Shown here: positions 10,098 to 20,357 of the stretch, one piece after another
How the letters are laid out: each line of letters opens with the position of its first letter
Numbering within the stretch: the stretch's first letter is position 1
Source: Echinarachnius parma
Taxonomy: Eukaryota; Echinodermata; Echinoidea; Clypeasteroida; Echinarachniidae
Assembly: GCA_037951105.1 (NCBI GenBank)
Contig: JBAMJV010008890.1
Location: 94,493 to 158,492, forward strand
DNA: 64,000 nt
Direction of reading: 5' to 3'
Program-made: the position numbers and the translations under genes
Notes under the pieces: model-generated
What the model was told of the DNA's origin: nothing
Seen by the model: the letters and a program-made list of their open reading frames with translations, nothing else
Database searches by the model: none

Positions 10098-11828
10098 GGG
10101 TCATTCTTCGATAAGTGTATAGTTTTGTATCCCGCTACTTTGGTGTCGCATAGAAAAAAAAATTAAAGCTTTTTTTGTGTTACCTCTTTTTGTTGACTTA
10201 CAAGTAAGTAAAAAATCAAAAAATACAAACAAAAAGTAAAGTGATAACTCTTATACTTTTTTTTAAAATTATTTTGTTTAATGTTCCACCCCCCTCAAAC
10301 TCGCATGTCCCGATGGCATCATGTAAAAATATCATAATATAGCATTTCAAAAAAGATGCATATTTTGTGTCCTAATATACCTTAATAAATTCAATTTGAT
10401 GAGTTGACTACGAATACCAAGATTAAATACGCACACACGCAACGATTTAAAAAAAAATAAAAAAAAAGGAATCTGTTTTGTGTGTCCCGATATTTTGCGT
10501 CATCTCCGTCACGCATTTTGAGTCCGTCATCTACGGTACAAAAATATGCTAAATTTGAGTGATCGTGGTGGCAACATGTCGGGTGACTAGGTAGTAGAAA
10601 GAAGAGACACGTTTTCCCCCGGTCTATAGGTAAGTAACATTGTTTTTTTGAGATCTTTGTCAAAAACCAGGTCCGTACCTTTATTAAGCGTCATCTCCGA
10701 ACGCTTTATATTAGCTAGATAAAGATATTAGATTGAATTTCTAATCATGTGTATGAATGTGCCCGCGGAACAACTATACAAAACTATCGCTTATTTGTAT
10801 TGCATACATTGCTATAAGCTATCAGCGATTTAAATGTGTCTGAATGTCATCTCCGTCACGCATCATCTCCGTCACGTTTTTTTTGGTGACGGAATCATCA
10901 TCTCCGAACGATTGATATTAGCTAGATAAAGATGTTAGATTTAATTTCTAATCATTTGTATGAATGTGCCCACGGAACAACCATACAACACTATCGCTCA
11001 TTTGTATTGAATACATTGCCATTAGCTATCGGCGCTTTAAATGTGTCTGATAGTCATCTCCGTCACGCGTCATCTCCGTCACGGCTCTTTTGTGACTGAG
11101 ATGATGAATTTGAGTTGGATTGTCAACTCAGTTAATTGACACACAATGTTGTTCAAAATTGACAAATATTCTATGACAAAGCTTAGTTTGCATGAATTTT
11201 AGATTATTATATAACATGAGATTATAATGTATTAAATACACGCTTCAGTCATTTCCGTCACGCTTCAGTCATCTCCGTCACGCTGAGTTCAAATGCATAA
11301 ATTTCAACAAAGATTATACTCTGGTAACAAATATTTGTATTGGTATTTTTAGCGATCTATTTACTCGTAATCATGTACCTCTCTTCATCCTAATTTCCTG
11401 AGAAAATTTCATCACACTGATAGAAAGCAAAACTATTTGGCAAAATTCACTATTTATTCAGCAAGGCAAGTATAAATGGTGGCTCTAGAGAAAAGAAATG
11501 TGATTATTGTTGACCAATGTTTTTTTTTCTTTTCACAGTCACCCTTTCTTTCCAAACAAAGATTGAATAAGAAGTGAATTATGTTCTTCAGTTAAAATGC
11601 GACGATCTAGTTGTGCAAAAATGTCGTGACGGAGATGACGCATTAACAGTGTACATGTTAATAAAATCCCCAAAAATATTACATAGCCCTATTAAAGATC
11701 GCGCCAAACAATATTTCCCTAATCTACAGATGTTAACATATATTAAACACACAGAAAGAAAGTGGAGAAATAGTTTCGATTTTCACGACCTCACGATGGT
11801 CGAAAATACACTTATCGAAGAATGACCC
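10098..11828. mobile_element. Element E: 1.73-kb inverted-repeat element with motif array
   Basis: Perfect 23-bp inverted ends (10098-10120 and 11806-11828) start GGGTCATTCTTCGATAAGTG. The host MITE has TATAA on the left and AAACG on the right where intact copies read TATAAACG or CATAAACG, so the duplication is at most 2 bp (AA). The interior carries at least seven exact copies of TCATCTCCGTCACG, several near copies, and a ~205-bp tandem duplication. No frame encodes a recognisable transposase. Superfamily not assigned. Confidence 0.75.
10500..11638. repeat. TCATCTCCGTCACG motif array in element E
   Basis: Exact copies start at 10500, 10847, 10863, 11054, 11070 and 11269, with a reverse-complement copy at 11625-11638. 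Variants are at 10691 and 10898 (TCATCTCCGAACG) and 11249 (TCATTTCCGTCACG). Two copies come as close pairs 16 bp apart at the end of each ~205-bp tandem unit (10681-10880 and 10888-11085). Dense short repeats of this kind in a DNA element are often transposase-binding sites; that role is inference. Confidence 0.75.
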
Positions 11829-12006
11829 AAACGTCGTACAGTAATTCGTTGTAAAAGCTGACGCTTTTTTAACCAGAAAAGCAGTGTTCTTTTTCAATGA
11901 AACGTTCACATATCATTCGGACATATCTTACAATGATTGTGGTATAGGATTGAAGTCTGAAATGTCATTTTGGGCAATATCTGACACTTTACAGGTGCAC
12001 CTTTAA

Positions 12007-12604
12007 GAAAATACCAAATTTTGAGAATCATGAAAAATATCTGTATGTAATCAAAACTTGGTTTGTTATGAAATGGAAATAGAAACCAGTCCGTAATTAA
12101 ACGAACGAGACGCGGTAGAAGTTGTGGTTGAACAGCGCTAGTATATATTACAACCCTCTTGCTTGACACTTAATTAATCGTGTTTTAGTACATAACATAA
12201 CCTTTTAGAAGTTCTATCATAGAACAAACTGGCCTTTTATGTTGATCGATGTAAACAGGAAGAAATGTTTCCCAACGACAAAGATTACATGTATTGTGAC
12301 AACATATTGCATTGGTTTTTGTTAATATTTGGACGTTATTGCACTCGGCAGTTCAATGAAGCCCGGCTATATACCCTGATGCGATGATCAAAGAAGAACA
12401 AATTATTATATCATAAGAGAAAAAAAAGAAGAAGAACGAAAAGTAGGTTAGAAGAAGTAAGTGCAATATCGAACGGAATTGTGTTAAGTTATTAAGCTAC
12501 CCTAAATGTCATTTTTAAAGATTGTATTACAAAGTTTTTTGACAAAGTTTAAATTCATCTTTTCTTTGTAAGTATAAGTATGAGAAGGTTGAATTGAAGC
12601 TAGA
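12007..12604. other. Intergenic, nothing recognised
   Basis: Spacer with an A/GA-rich stretch near 12418-12445. No gene supported. Confidence 0.45.
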
Positions 12605-14262
12605 GGATTAGCATTGTTTGAGGCAACATTGAACAGTTTATCTCCTAGGATCATTATTTCACCCTATCCATCTATTGGTAAATTAACCATCGACCCTCAC
12701 GGTGTCTTGAAACAACTCAAAGGACTGAAAGTCAACAAGTCAAGTGGACCAGACGAACTTCCTGCTAGAATGCTTCATGATTATGCAGAGGAACTCTCAC
12801 CTGCCTTGACTCACCTGTTTCAACAGTCCTGTGATACTGGGATCCTACCAAGTGACTGGTTGAAAAGAAGGGTATCTGCCATCTACAAGTCAGGACCAAA
12901 CTCAGACCCATCAAATTATAGGCCAATTTCACTCACAAGTATAGGCTGTAAAGTGTTTGAACATATATTGCTGAGCCACACATGCAAACATCTTGCTAAC
13001 AACAAGGTATTGATCGATAATCAGCATGGTTTTCGCCAGAAGCTGTCCTGTGAAACTCAGCTAATAGAAGCAGTGTACGACTGGGCCTGTAACGTCAACA
13101 GCAAACACCAAACAGATGTAATCCTGCTAGATTTTAGCAAAGCCTTTGACCGGGTAGATCACAAGAAGCTTCTATACAAGCTGGATTTCTGTGGCATCCG
13201 AGGACCTACTCTTCACTGGATAAAGGGATTCCTTTTGGGAAGAACTCAAGTCGTTTCAGTGAATGGATCACAATCTGCACCAGCAGAGGTCTTGTCGGGT
13301 GTATCACAGGGGTCAGTTTTGGGACCGCTCTCTTTTTACTTTACATCAATGACATCGGGGAAGGAATTAAGTCCACATTCAGACTATTTGCCGATGATTG
13401 TGTACTTTATCGCTGCATCAAATCAAAACAGGATCAACTTACTCTAAACGAAGACCTCCAGAAGATAAACCAGTGGGCAGAGTCATGGAACATGAAGTTC
13501 AATGTCAAGAAGTGTTCCCATGTCACGATCACACTAAAACGACAGCCGCTACTTCACACATACAACATCAAAGATCAAATGATTTCCAGAGTGAAGACAG
13601 CAAAATATTTGGGAGTGGTCATATCTGAAAATTTAAGCTGGAACAGCCATGTTGAACAAGTCCGTATACCAAGGCAGCAAGAACTCTTGGCCTGATTAGA
13701 AGAGCTCTTGGTACCTACAACAGACAAGTGAAGGAGATAGCGTACAACCAGTTAATACGACCTCAACTGAAATATGCATCATGTGTGTGGAACCCATGGA
13801 CTGAGAGGAGTGTGCAGAGATGGTGGAAAGTATCCAGCGGCAGGCTGCGCGGTTTGTCATGAGCGACTACCGCAGGGAGTCCAGTGTAACCCACATGTTT
13901 ACTACTAATAGGCTGGAACACCTTACAGCAGAGGCGACTTCTGTGTCAAGCTGAAATGATGCACAAAATTCACCATGGGATTGTTAACATCAGTTTCCCT
14001 CCGCACATCACTCCAGTCACATCCCGTCATCAACTTCGCACACATCGCCTTTCTTACCATCAACCGAAGTGTCGAGTTGACTGTTACCTGTACAGTTTCT
14101 ACCCAAGAGACATTCGACTTTGGAACATGCTCCCCTTACCTATAGTTATGTTACCAAACGTCCCAACATCTTACAAATGGCGGCGCCTCCCACTCAGTGG
14201 ACACTTTACACACAACCAACAGAAAATGCACCTGCACAGTAGCACCAAGCACCTGTAAATAG
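12605..14262 (+). pseudogene. CR1-like (jockey superfamily) LINE, decayed RT region
   Basis: A 5'-truncated LINE that retains only RT and C-terminal domain, spread over three frames. The first frame (12614 to about 13340) has the fingers motif SSGPDELPARML, NYRPISLTS, DNQHGFRQKLSCETQ, block A LLDFSKAFDRVDH and SGVSQGSVLGPL. A frameshift near 13340 moves the sequence to another frame where INDIGEG and catalytic FADDCVLY (about 13387-13410) and the KYLGVVISENLSW block are found. A further shift near 13670-13950 precedes the C-terminal RLWNMLP-type block (14120 region). Multiple frameshifts mean it is dead. Wording fits CR1/Rex1-type elements; the exact clade is uncertain. Confidence 0.8.
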
Positions 14263-14713
14263 AACATCACATCCACGCACTTCACTGGCACTTCACTGGC
14301 ACTGCACTGCCTATCCAGGACAGCACCGAATGGCGCTTTTAAGGAGACATTTACTTCAAGTATCAAGTATCTGACTAACACCGGAACAAAGAATGTGGAA
14401 AATAACGTACTTGACTTTTTTTTTTTTTTAAAGGCTTATGCGAAAAAGCAGGTGATTGTACAAATAAAAACAGAAACTTGATTGATTTGCCCGAAAAGCA
14501 CACTTACCTGACAAACATTTTTGTATTTTTACATTAATCGCGCCTGCTTACGTTACCATTTTATTTTTTAGAGAAAAAAGAAAAAGATGAAAAAAGTAGG
14601 GGAGTTGAAATGTAAATGAAAATAGGCTATATAGAGGGGTAGAGAATGATACAAAGGGAGGGTGGCGAATGTAAAGAACGATAAAGATAGGGATTTTATA
14701 AATAAGTATATGG
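14263..14713. other. Intergenic, nothing recognised
   Basis: Includes a possible LINE 3' region up to about 14400 and a T tract at 14419-14429. No gene supported. Confidence 0.4.
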
Positions 14714-14733
14714 TTAGATAGATAGATAGATAT

Positions 14734-14804
<71 letters not shown>

Positions 14805-14820
14805 GAATAGATAGATGGAT
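14714..14820. repeat. (GATA)n microsatellite
   Basis: About 25 units of GATA with single interruptions near 14732 and 14805. Confidence 0.95.
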
Positions 14821-17555
14821 ATGTTTATGATTTTAAAAGAGAAAGCGGAAACGCGTAATGATATTGCTTTATTTCGCGGAGGGATTTGCGGTCATAAAGA
14901 GGCAGCAGACGGTGGGTATGGCGTTAAAGAAGTGATTATTAGGGTTAGAAAATCGATCGAAAAGGGTAATTGTTTCGAGGAGAATGCTCGAATAATGTTA
15001 GATCCATAAGGGGAAGATTAGTTTGGAAGAAATGTATAATTATATTATGATGGAAATGTTCATCGTCTACCTTCAACTCACAAGAATGCGTGGGTAAACA
15101 AATCATACATTTTCTTCTTTGTTTATTGCTTAAAAGCAATTATTCAATTTCAATTTGTCAACTCGTAATAAGTCTAATTTTTCAAAGACGTGTGCAACAG
15201 TCAAGAAGAAAATCGTATGACTGGATTTATTCATGGAATAGCAATACCAATTATTAAATTAATATGCAATATGTTGAGAGTCTTTCTAAATAAGGGAAAA
15301 TGTGAGGTAAGTTTTTGTTATTATTTCTGGCACACTTTTAGGAAGCAAAGAGACATTTGAAATATCAACGATGCTCCGCAGTTTGCAAATGTTTAACAAA
15401 TTCATGTTTCAACTATAAAACCTGTGGCTATTTATTGTTCTATACAACTTTAGAATACAGCCACGAAATCCTCTCAAAACACTCTAGGGATTTTCCCCTT
15501 AGCTTTGGATTTCCACTTTAATAAATGGGACACCCTCCCGCGAATATCTAAAAGGATTTAGGGGTTAGAAGTTTGTCTTGTTTTTAAGGTCGTTTAAAGA
15601 CTATTTTGTTATTGTGCTCAACGTCAAGTAACTTATTTTAAGTGATTGCGTGGTTGTTGTAATGTATAAGTTAGTTAAGCGCACGGGGAATAATTACTTA
15701 TCTATATGCGCTTCATACGAGCTTATGACATATCATACCAATATTTAGTGTTTAATCATTGATAGTACATGGCTACTTGAACGGTTTTGATGAATCCTAC
15801 TCCGATACAGAGTCATGATCAGGGGATTGAGAAATTCACACTTTGCTCAAATCCCGTCATTTTGTCACTGGGGTTAAAAGTTCCTATAGCGCCCCTCTCT
15901 AATTATTGTTGGCATGAATTGACTAATCATTTTCATATTTTGATATCTTCAAAACAACTGTATCTTATTTGCAATTGTCATTGTTAGTATTTCAAAAGGA
16001 CTGTATCCAATATCCCATTGTTAATATTATCACCAGGCACATCTGTATGAATGTATTGAAATTATGCAAATATCCGGCGAAAACAAGAACAGTTTCGCAC
16101 TTATGTGTACGACACCTGGTAGATAAGACTCAATTTTGCAAATGGCTTTACCAATTCTAATGATTTTGCAGCTCGTTGAATAGGCTGGCGAGGCAGCACG
16201 ATTCGTGCAAATAGACATACCATATCGCATGCAAAATCATTCATTATTTCCTTACTAGCATTCCGAGGCACCAGACCTGATTAGTAGTAGTAATAACTGT
16301 AGCAGTGGAAATTTTGCTCCTGGGGTAGTTTTATGGTATAAGTTGAAATATATAAATCGGAAATAACTTTAAAGAACGGTATTCACCTGTATGATGTATA
16401 GTTTGGTTCTATACTCTTCCCAGAGACTTTAGTTTCTAATAAACCGCCTTGGAATTTTTATCAGGTTCAAAAGTTCGGATAAGAGATCCGTGCGACTGAT
16501 GAACTGCGATATTGTAACCAGTTCAAATATTGATTATATCTGTATTCATCCATTGGAGCAATGCCATGTCATCCATTACTCATAATTGCAATGTCCACTA
16601 GATACCCGTTTAATTTCCTGTATGGATCCATACCTTGTTACTAAATGATTCCCAGGGTGGCAAAGAACATTATTAACCCAATCACAACCGATATACGGTA
16701 TTGAAACTCTAACAGAACCTCTAAATACAGTATGTCACAGCAGACTACCGTATACAATTGGTTAATACATGAACCAATACACCACACTACAGGGTCATGT
16801 AGCCAGGTATAGATAACAGGCCCAATACAAGCTGAGTAAATTAAACTTCATTATTTGAGACGGCAACTTAAAAAGTCGATATGGGAATAAAGAGGCTCGG
16901 GGTGAAAAGGGCACATAAATCGAGACATAGGTTGCTGAAGGCTACGATATTTTGATTACTAGTGGCCAAGCGTCACTCCGTGACACCGTGCGTGCGCACA
17001 TAATGATCCTGATATACAGTAATCGCTTGCGCTCTGAATCTTTTTGATGAGCGTATTGTCGCATAAATAAACTTCGCTCACAGTGCGTACGAACATATGC
17101 GTGATTGACCCATCGAACCGTTTTCCCGTGATCGGTATTTAGACACCACTGAGATATATGTATATTTAAAGTGATTGCCTCTAATCAACGTCATTAAATA
17201 GGTATTCCACGCCAGGTTTAGATAATGTCTTGCTGAATATTAAGACAAACGAGAAGAATAATCGGTGAAAATTGGATCAGAATCGGACTTAAACCAGAAA
17301 GCTTGTCTATTGCGCCACCATGCACAATTGAGCGCTCATTTTTAACATGAACGAGCAACTCGGCAAAGTTTCCACGGACTCATGACGGAATATTTATGGG
17401 CCATTATGTTGACATGTAAAAGCTCAGAAAATTGCTTTGTAATTAAGAGAAATATAAAATTGTTCATAAATCTCAATGCAAAAATCACAATGACAGCAAC
17501 TCACAAATAACGTAAGGCCAATAGCAATTGCGAACGACACACAAATCTGAACAAA
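14821..17555. other. Intergenic, 2.7 kb, nothing recognised
   Basis: A long, apparently single-copy AT-rich stretch. Several frames of 60-67 codons occur on both strands but none shows a motif, signal peptide or repeat homology. I see no tRNA-like boxes. Host regulatory or intronic DNA is possible but unsupported. Confidence 0.5.
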
Positions 17556-17597
17556 GTCATCAACATCATCATCATCATCATTATCATCATCATCATT

Positions 17598-17637
<40 letters not shown>
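17556..17637. repeat. (ATC)n microsatellite
   Basis: About 25 units of ATC/TCA with occasional ATT changes. Frames through it give meaningless poly-Asp. Confidence 0.95.
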
Positions 17638-17638
<1 letters not shown>

Positions 17639-17883
17639 ACAAATTCTTCAACAAAACGACGATTCTAATATTATTTTCATTCGAGATAACTCCAAAATGT
17701 GTTTAAGAAAGAACTCGTGTAGGTCCTTTCAACTTTCACTGACAGTTTCAATAGTCCATTAAGAAGCCTTAAAGTACCCTCATATTTCCCCAGGGTATTT
17801 CGAGATAAGATGGCTGTGCCATGATGAGTAGCATTAAATTCTTGCGACCTTTGTGTGTGGTCACCGACCAAAAACATGCCATC

Positions 17884-18183
17884 ATCAACAAGAACATCAT
17901 TAATAATATCACCACCATCATCATCATCATCTTCATCATCATCATCATCATCATAGTCATCATCGTCAACATCATCATCGTCATCATCATCATCACTACC
18001 ACAATCATCATCGTCATGATTATCATCATCATCATCATCATCATCGTCATCATCATCATCATCATAATCAACATCAGCAGCATTGCTATAATGTTTTTCT
18101 TCTGCTTCTTCTTAATCTCCTCCATCATCATCATCATCACCACAATCACCATCATCATCATGATTATCATCAGCATCATGATT

Positions 18184-18224
<41 letters not shown>

Positions 18225-18236
18225 AAGCAACAGAAG
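17884..18236. repeat. Degenerate (ATC)n array with internal duplication
   Basis: ATC/TCA repeats with interspersed variants. A longer unit is duplicated: ACCACAATCA..CATGATTATC..CATTGCTATAATGTT occurs at about 17998-18095 and again at 18139-18253, each time followed by TTC repeats. So the ATC-to-TTC boundary itself was duplicated before the second TTC run expanded. Confidence 0.85.
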
Positions 18237-18252
18237 TAACATTGCTATAATG

Positions 18253-18521
18253 TTCTTCTTCTTCCTTTTCTTCTTCTTCTTCTTCTTCTTCTTCTTCTTC
18301 TTCTTCTTCTTCTTCTTCTTCTTCTTCTTCTTCTTCTTCTTCTTCTTCTTCTTCTTCTTCTTCTTCTTCTTCTTCTTCTTCTTCTTCTTCTTCTTCTTCT
18401 TCTTCTTCTTCTTCTTCTTCTTCTTCTTCTTCTTCTTCTTCTTCTTCTTCTTCTTCTTCTTCTTCTTCTTCTTCTTCTTCTTCTTCTTCTTCTTCTTCTT
18501 CTTCTTCTTCTTCTTCTTCTT
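18253..18521. repeat. (TTC)n microsatellite, 5' flank of the Tx1 LINE
   Basis: About 85 near-perfect TTC units, pure from about 18267 to 18520, ending directly against the LINE 5' region. The same repeat on the same strand resumes at 24466, after the element. Poly-Phe and poly-Glu frames here are artefacts. Confidence 0.95.
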
Positions 18522-18750
18522 TTTTTGAGGTAGGTCGTGTATTTTTTAGGCTCCGGATTTGTTCTTTTTTGTGGGTGTTTTTGACCTTCGTGGTCCTTGA
18601 TTTTTTATAGGTTGTATCTTTTTGATGCACTGATTACTTTAGACCAGTCCTCGCTTTGTCAGGTTTATTAATTTTTCCGTATTTTGAGGTGTTTTTTTTT
18701 TTTTTTTTTTTTTTTTGGTTGTGTGTTGCTTTTCGTATTGGCTGTGCTGT

Positions 18751-20307
18751 ATGGCCGGCCGATCGGATCGCCATGTACAGGGCCAGGCACAAGGCCCTAT
18801 TGGTAACCCTACTATTGTAGGTGTTGAACAGTTTAAACTCGTAACGAGGGACAATGGGGTTTCTTTTAGCGCCATTAACAATGTCTCGATTCAAACGTAC
18901 ATTGATGCGTTCGTACAGAACATTCCACCTGAGCATATTGTCTCTGCTTCTCGAATCTCGAACGGTCGCATTGCTATCTATCTTAATTCCAAAGAGTCAG
19001 TGGTGCGTGCTGTGAATCGTGGATTGAATTACGAGGGGGCTTTCATCGAATTAACCCCTCTCGTACGCCCCACCACTAAGCTCATTTTGTCTAATGTGTA
19101 CCCAGAGATACCGAATTCTGTCTTAGTTGAGAATATAGGTTCGTTTTGTAAGGTTGTCTCTCAATGTAGGCCCATTCCACTAGGGTTGAAGAATAAGAAG
19201 CTCACACATGTAATGAGCTTTCGGAGACAAGTTCAAGTGCTCATGAATCCAAATGTTACCCCTCCCGACCATATTAATTTTACCCACTCGGGTACTAATT
19301 ATCGTGTGTTTGTGTCTACGGAGTCTGCACGGTGCTTTAATTGTGGGGAATTTGGACATATTTCGCGCTCATGCAAAAAGCCGAAATCTCAAGCCAACAT
19401 TGTCCCACCCCCTACGACTTTGAACAAACCTACTACTTCGACAGACGGCCGACCCCCCTTCGGGCCGACCCCCGCTACTGGAGTGAAGCACACTGCCCCT
19501 CCCCCGCCTCCCCTTGTTGGGATGACTGCTAGTTTAGCTCGTGACGCGCCCCCTCCTGTTGAGGTGCCCCAATCCGGCCCTTCGCGTCCCACCTCCCCCC
19601 AGCCTTCTTGCTCCTCGCTGAACCCACCACCCTCTGTAGCTTCATCAGCCCTTCCACCCAGTCCATCGGGGGTTAAGGGTCCCCAAATTGATGTTGTACG
19701 TGAGGGTGATGGGGGTCCCTCCCCATCTCATAAACTTGGCTCCCCCAAACCCACTCCCCCCTTGTGGAGTGAACCTCCCTTGCCCAGGAGGTCCTTTTCG
19801 GATGTTGTCTCCAAGCGGAAACAGACTGCAGCCACACCTGCAGAAGAGATTTATAATACCCTTACACCACTCAAAACCCCATCCCCTCAGAGGAAAATGC
19901 AGAAGAAGTCTCTTACCCCTTTGGTGAACAAGTCCCCTACGCTTACACAGGCCCTCGACACCCCGACTCCTGAACCCCCCTCCACCCCATTGTCCTCGAC
20001 CGAGGACCCCGCCGCAGACTTGACAGACACTGACTCTATGACCTGGGAGGATACCCAGTCCCAGACTGATGAAGAGTCGATACATGAAGAGACCCTCCCC
20101 CTCACACCAGGCCCCCTGTCGGCTTCTGAAATTATTAAGTTTTTAGCTTCGGTTAAAGGCAGGAAAAAACCAACTCAAATAGCTCGCAAATACACTTCCA
20201 ATATTCCTGGTTTAGTGAAACAATTGAAGCCCTTGAAGAATAGTCCGCTATTTAAGAAAAGCATGCAACAGAGGATTTATAAATTAGTTAACACGCTAGA
20301 CGTGTAG
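18751..20307 (+). CDS. Tx1-LINE ORF1: RNA-binding protein with zinc knuckle
   Basis: A 518-residue ORF1 protein, expected to bind element RNA and form the ribonucleoprotein. Residues 1-190 form a gag-like domain; around residue 105-165 the TTKLILSNVYPEIPNSVLVE segment looks like an RRM-type fold as in other L1/Tx1 ORF1 proteins. A single CCHC zinc knuckle, CFNCGEFGHISRSC, has C195, C198, H203 and C208. Residues 210-440 are proline/serine-rich and probably disordered; the C-terminal 60 residues are basic. I chose the ATG at 18751 because the frame upstream only has a TTG and runs out of a T tract. The ORF is intact. It sits 50 bp before the first in-frame ATG of ORF2. Confidence 0.88.
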   Translation: MAGRSDRHVQGQAQGPIGNPTIVGVEQFKLVTRDNGVSFSAINNVSIQTYIDAFVQNIPPEHIVSASRISNGRIAIYLNSKESVVRAVNRGLNYEGAFIELTPLVRPTTKLILSNVYPEIPNSVLVENIGSFCKVVSQCRPIPLGLKNKKLTHVMSFRRQVQVLMNPNVTPPDHINFTHSGTNYRVFVSTESARCFNCGEFGHISRSCKKPKSQANIVPPPTTLNKPTTSTDGRPPFGPTPATGVKHTAPPPPPLVGMTASLARDAPPPVEVPQSGPSRPTSPQPSCSSLNPPPSVASSALPPSPSGVKGPQIDVVREGDGGPSPSHKLGSPKPTPPLWSEPPLPRRSFSDVVSKRKQTAATPAEEIYNTLTPLKTPSPQRKMQKKSLTPLVNKSPTLTQALDTPTPEPPSTPLSSTEDPAADLTDTDSMTWEDTQSQTDEESIHEETLPLTPGPLSASEIIKFLASVKGRKKPTQIARKYTSNIPGLVKQLKPLKNSPLFKKSMQQRIYKLVNTLDV

Positions 20308-20357
20308 TCTAGCTTGTTTTGGTTTTGTGATTGTTGTTTTTTTTTTGTTTTTTACGT

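Larger units (their letters stand above)
9896..12006. mobile_element. TTAA-flanked MITE, family D, copy 3, split by element E
   Basis: Outer ends TTAAAGGTGCACCTGTAAAG and CTTTACAGGTGCACCTTTAA are perfect inverted repeats. The left 200 bp and right 180 bp match copies 1 and 2; the middle (10098-11828) is a different inverted-repeat element inserted within the CATAAACCTTATAAACGTC segment. Removing E restores the family-D sequence. Confidence 0.8.

Noticed and set aside
10500-11638. CRISPR-like array
   Set aside because: Motif spacing is irregular, orientation is mixed and the motif lies inside an inverted-repeat element of a eukaryotic genome.
11574-11825. 83-codon frame at the right end of element E, possibly a transposase remnant
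   Set aside because: No DDE-type or zinc-finger motif can be seen; it overlaps the inverted end.
14815-15009. 64-codon frame next to the GATA repeat
   Set aside because: Short, no homology, composition like neighbouring spacer.
17424-17654. Poly-Asp frame
   Set aside because: Product of the ATC microsatellite.
18112-18630. Long poly-Glu and poly-Phe open frames
   Set aside because: They are the TTC microsatellite read in two strands; no start context or non-repeat domain.
19645-20085. 146-codon minus-strand frame in Tx1 ORF1
   Set aside because: Antisense shadow caused by the proline-rich composition.
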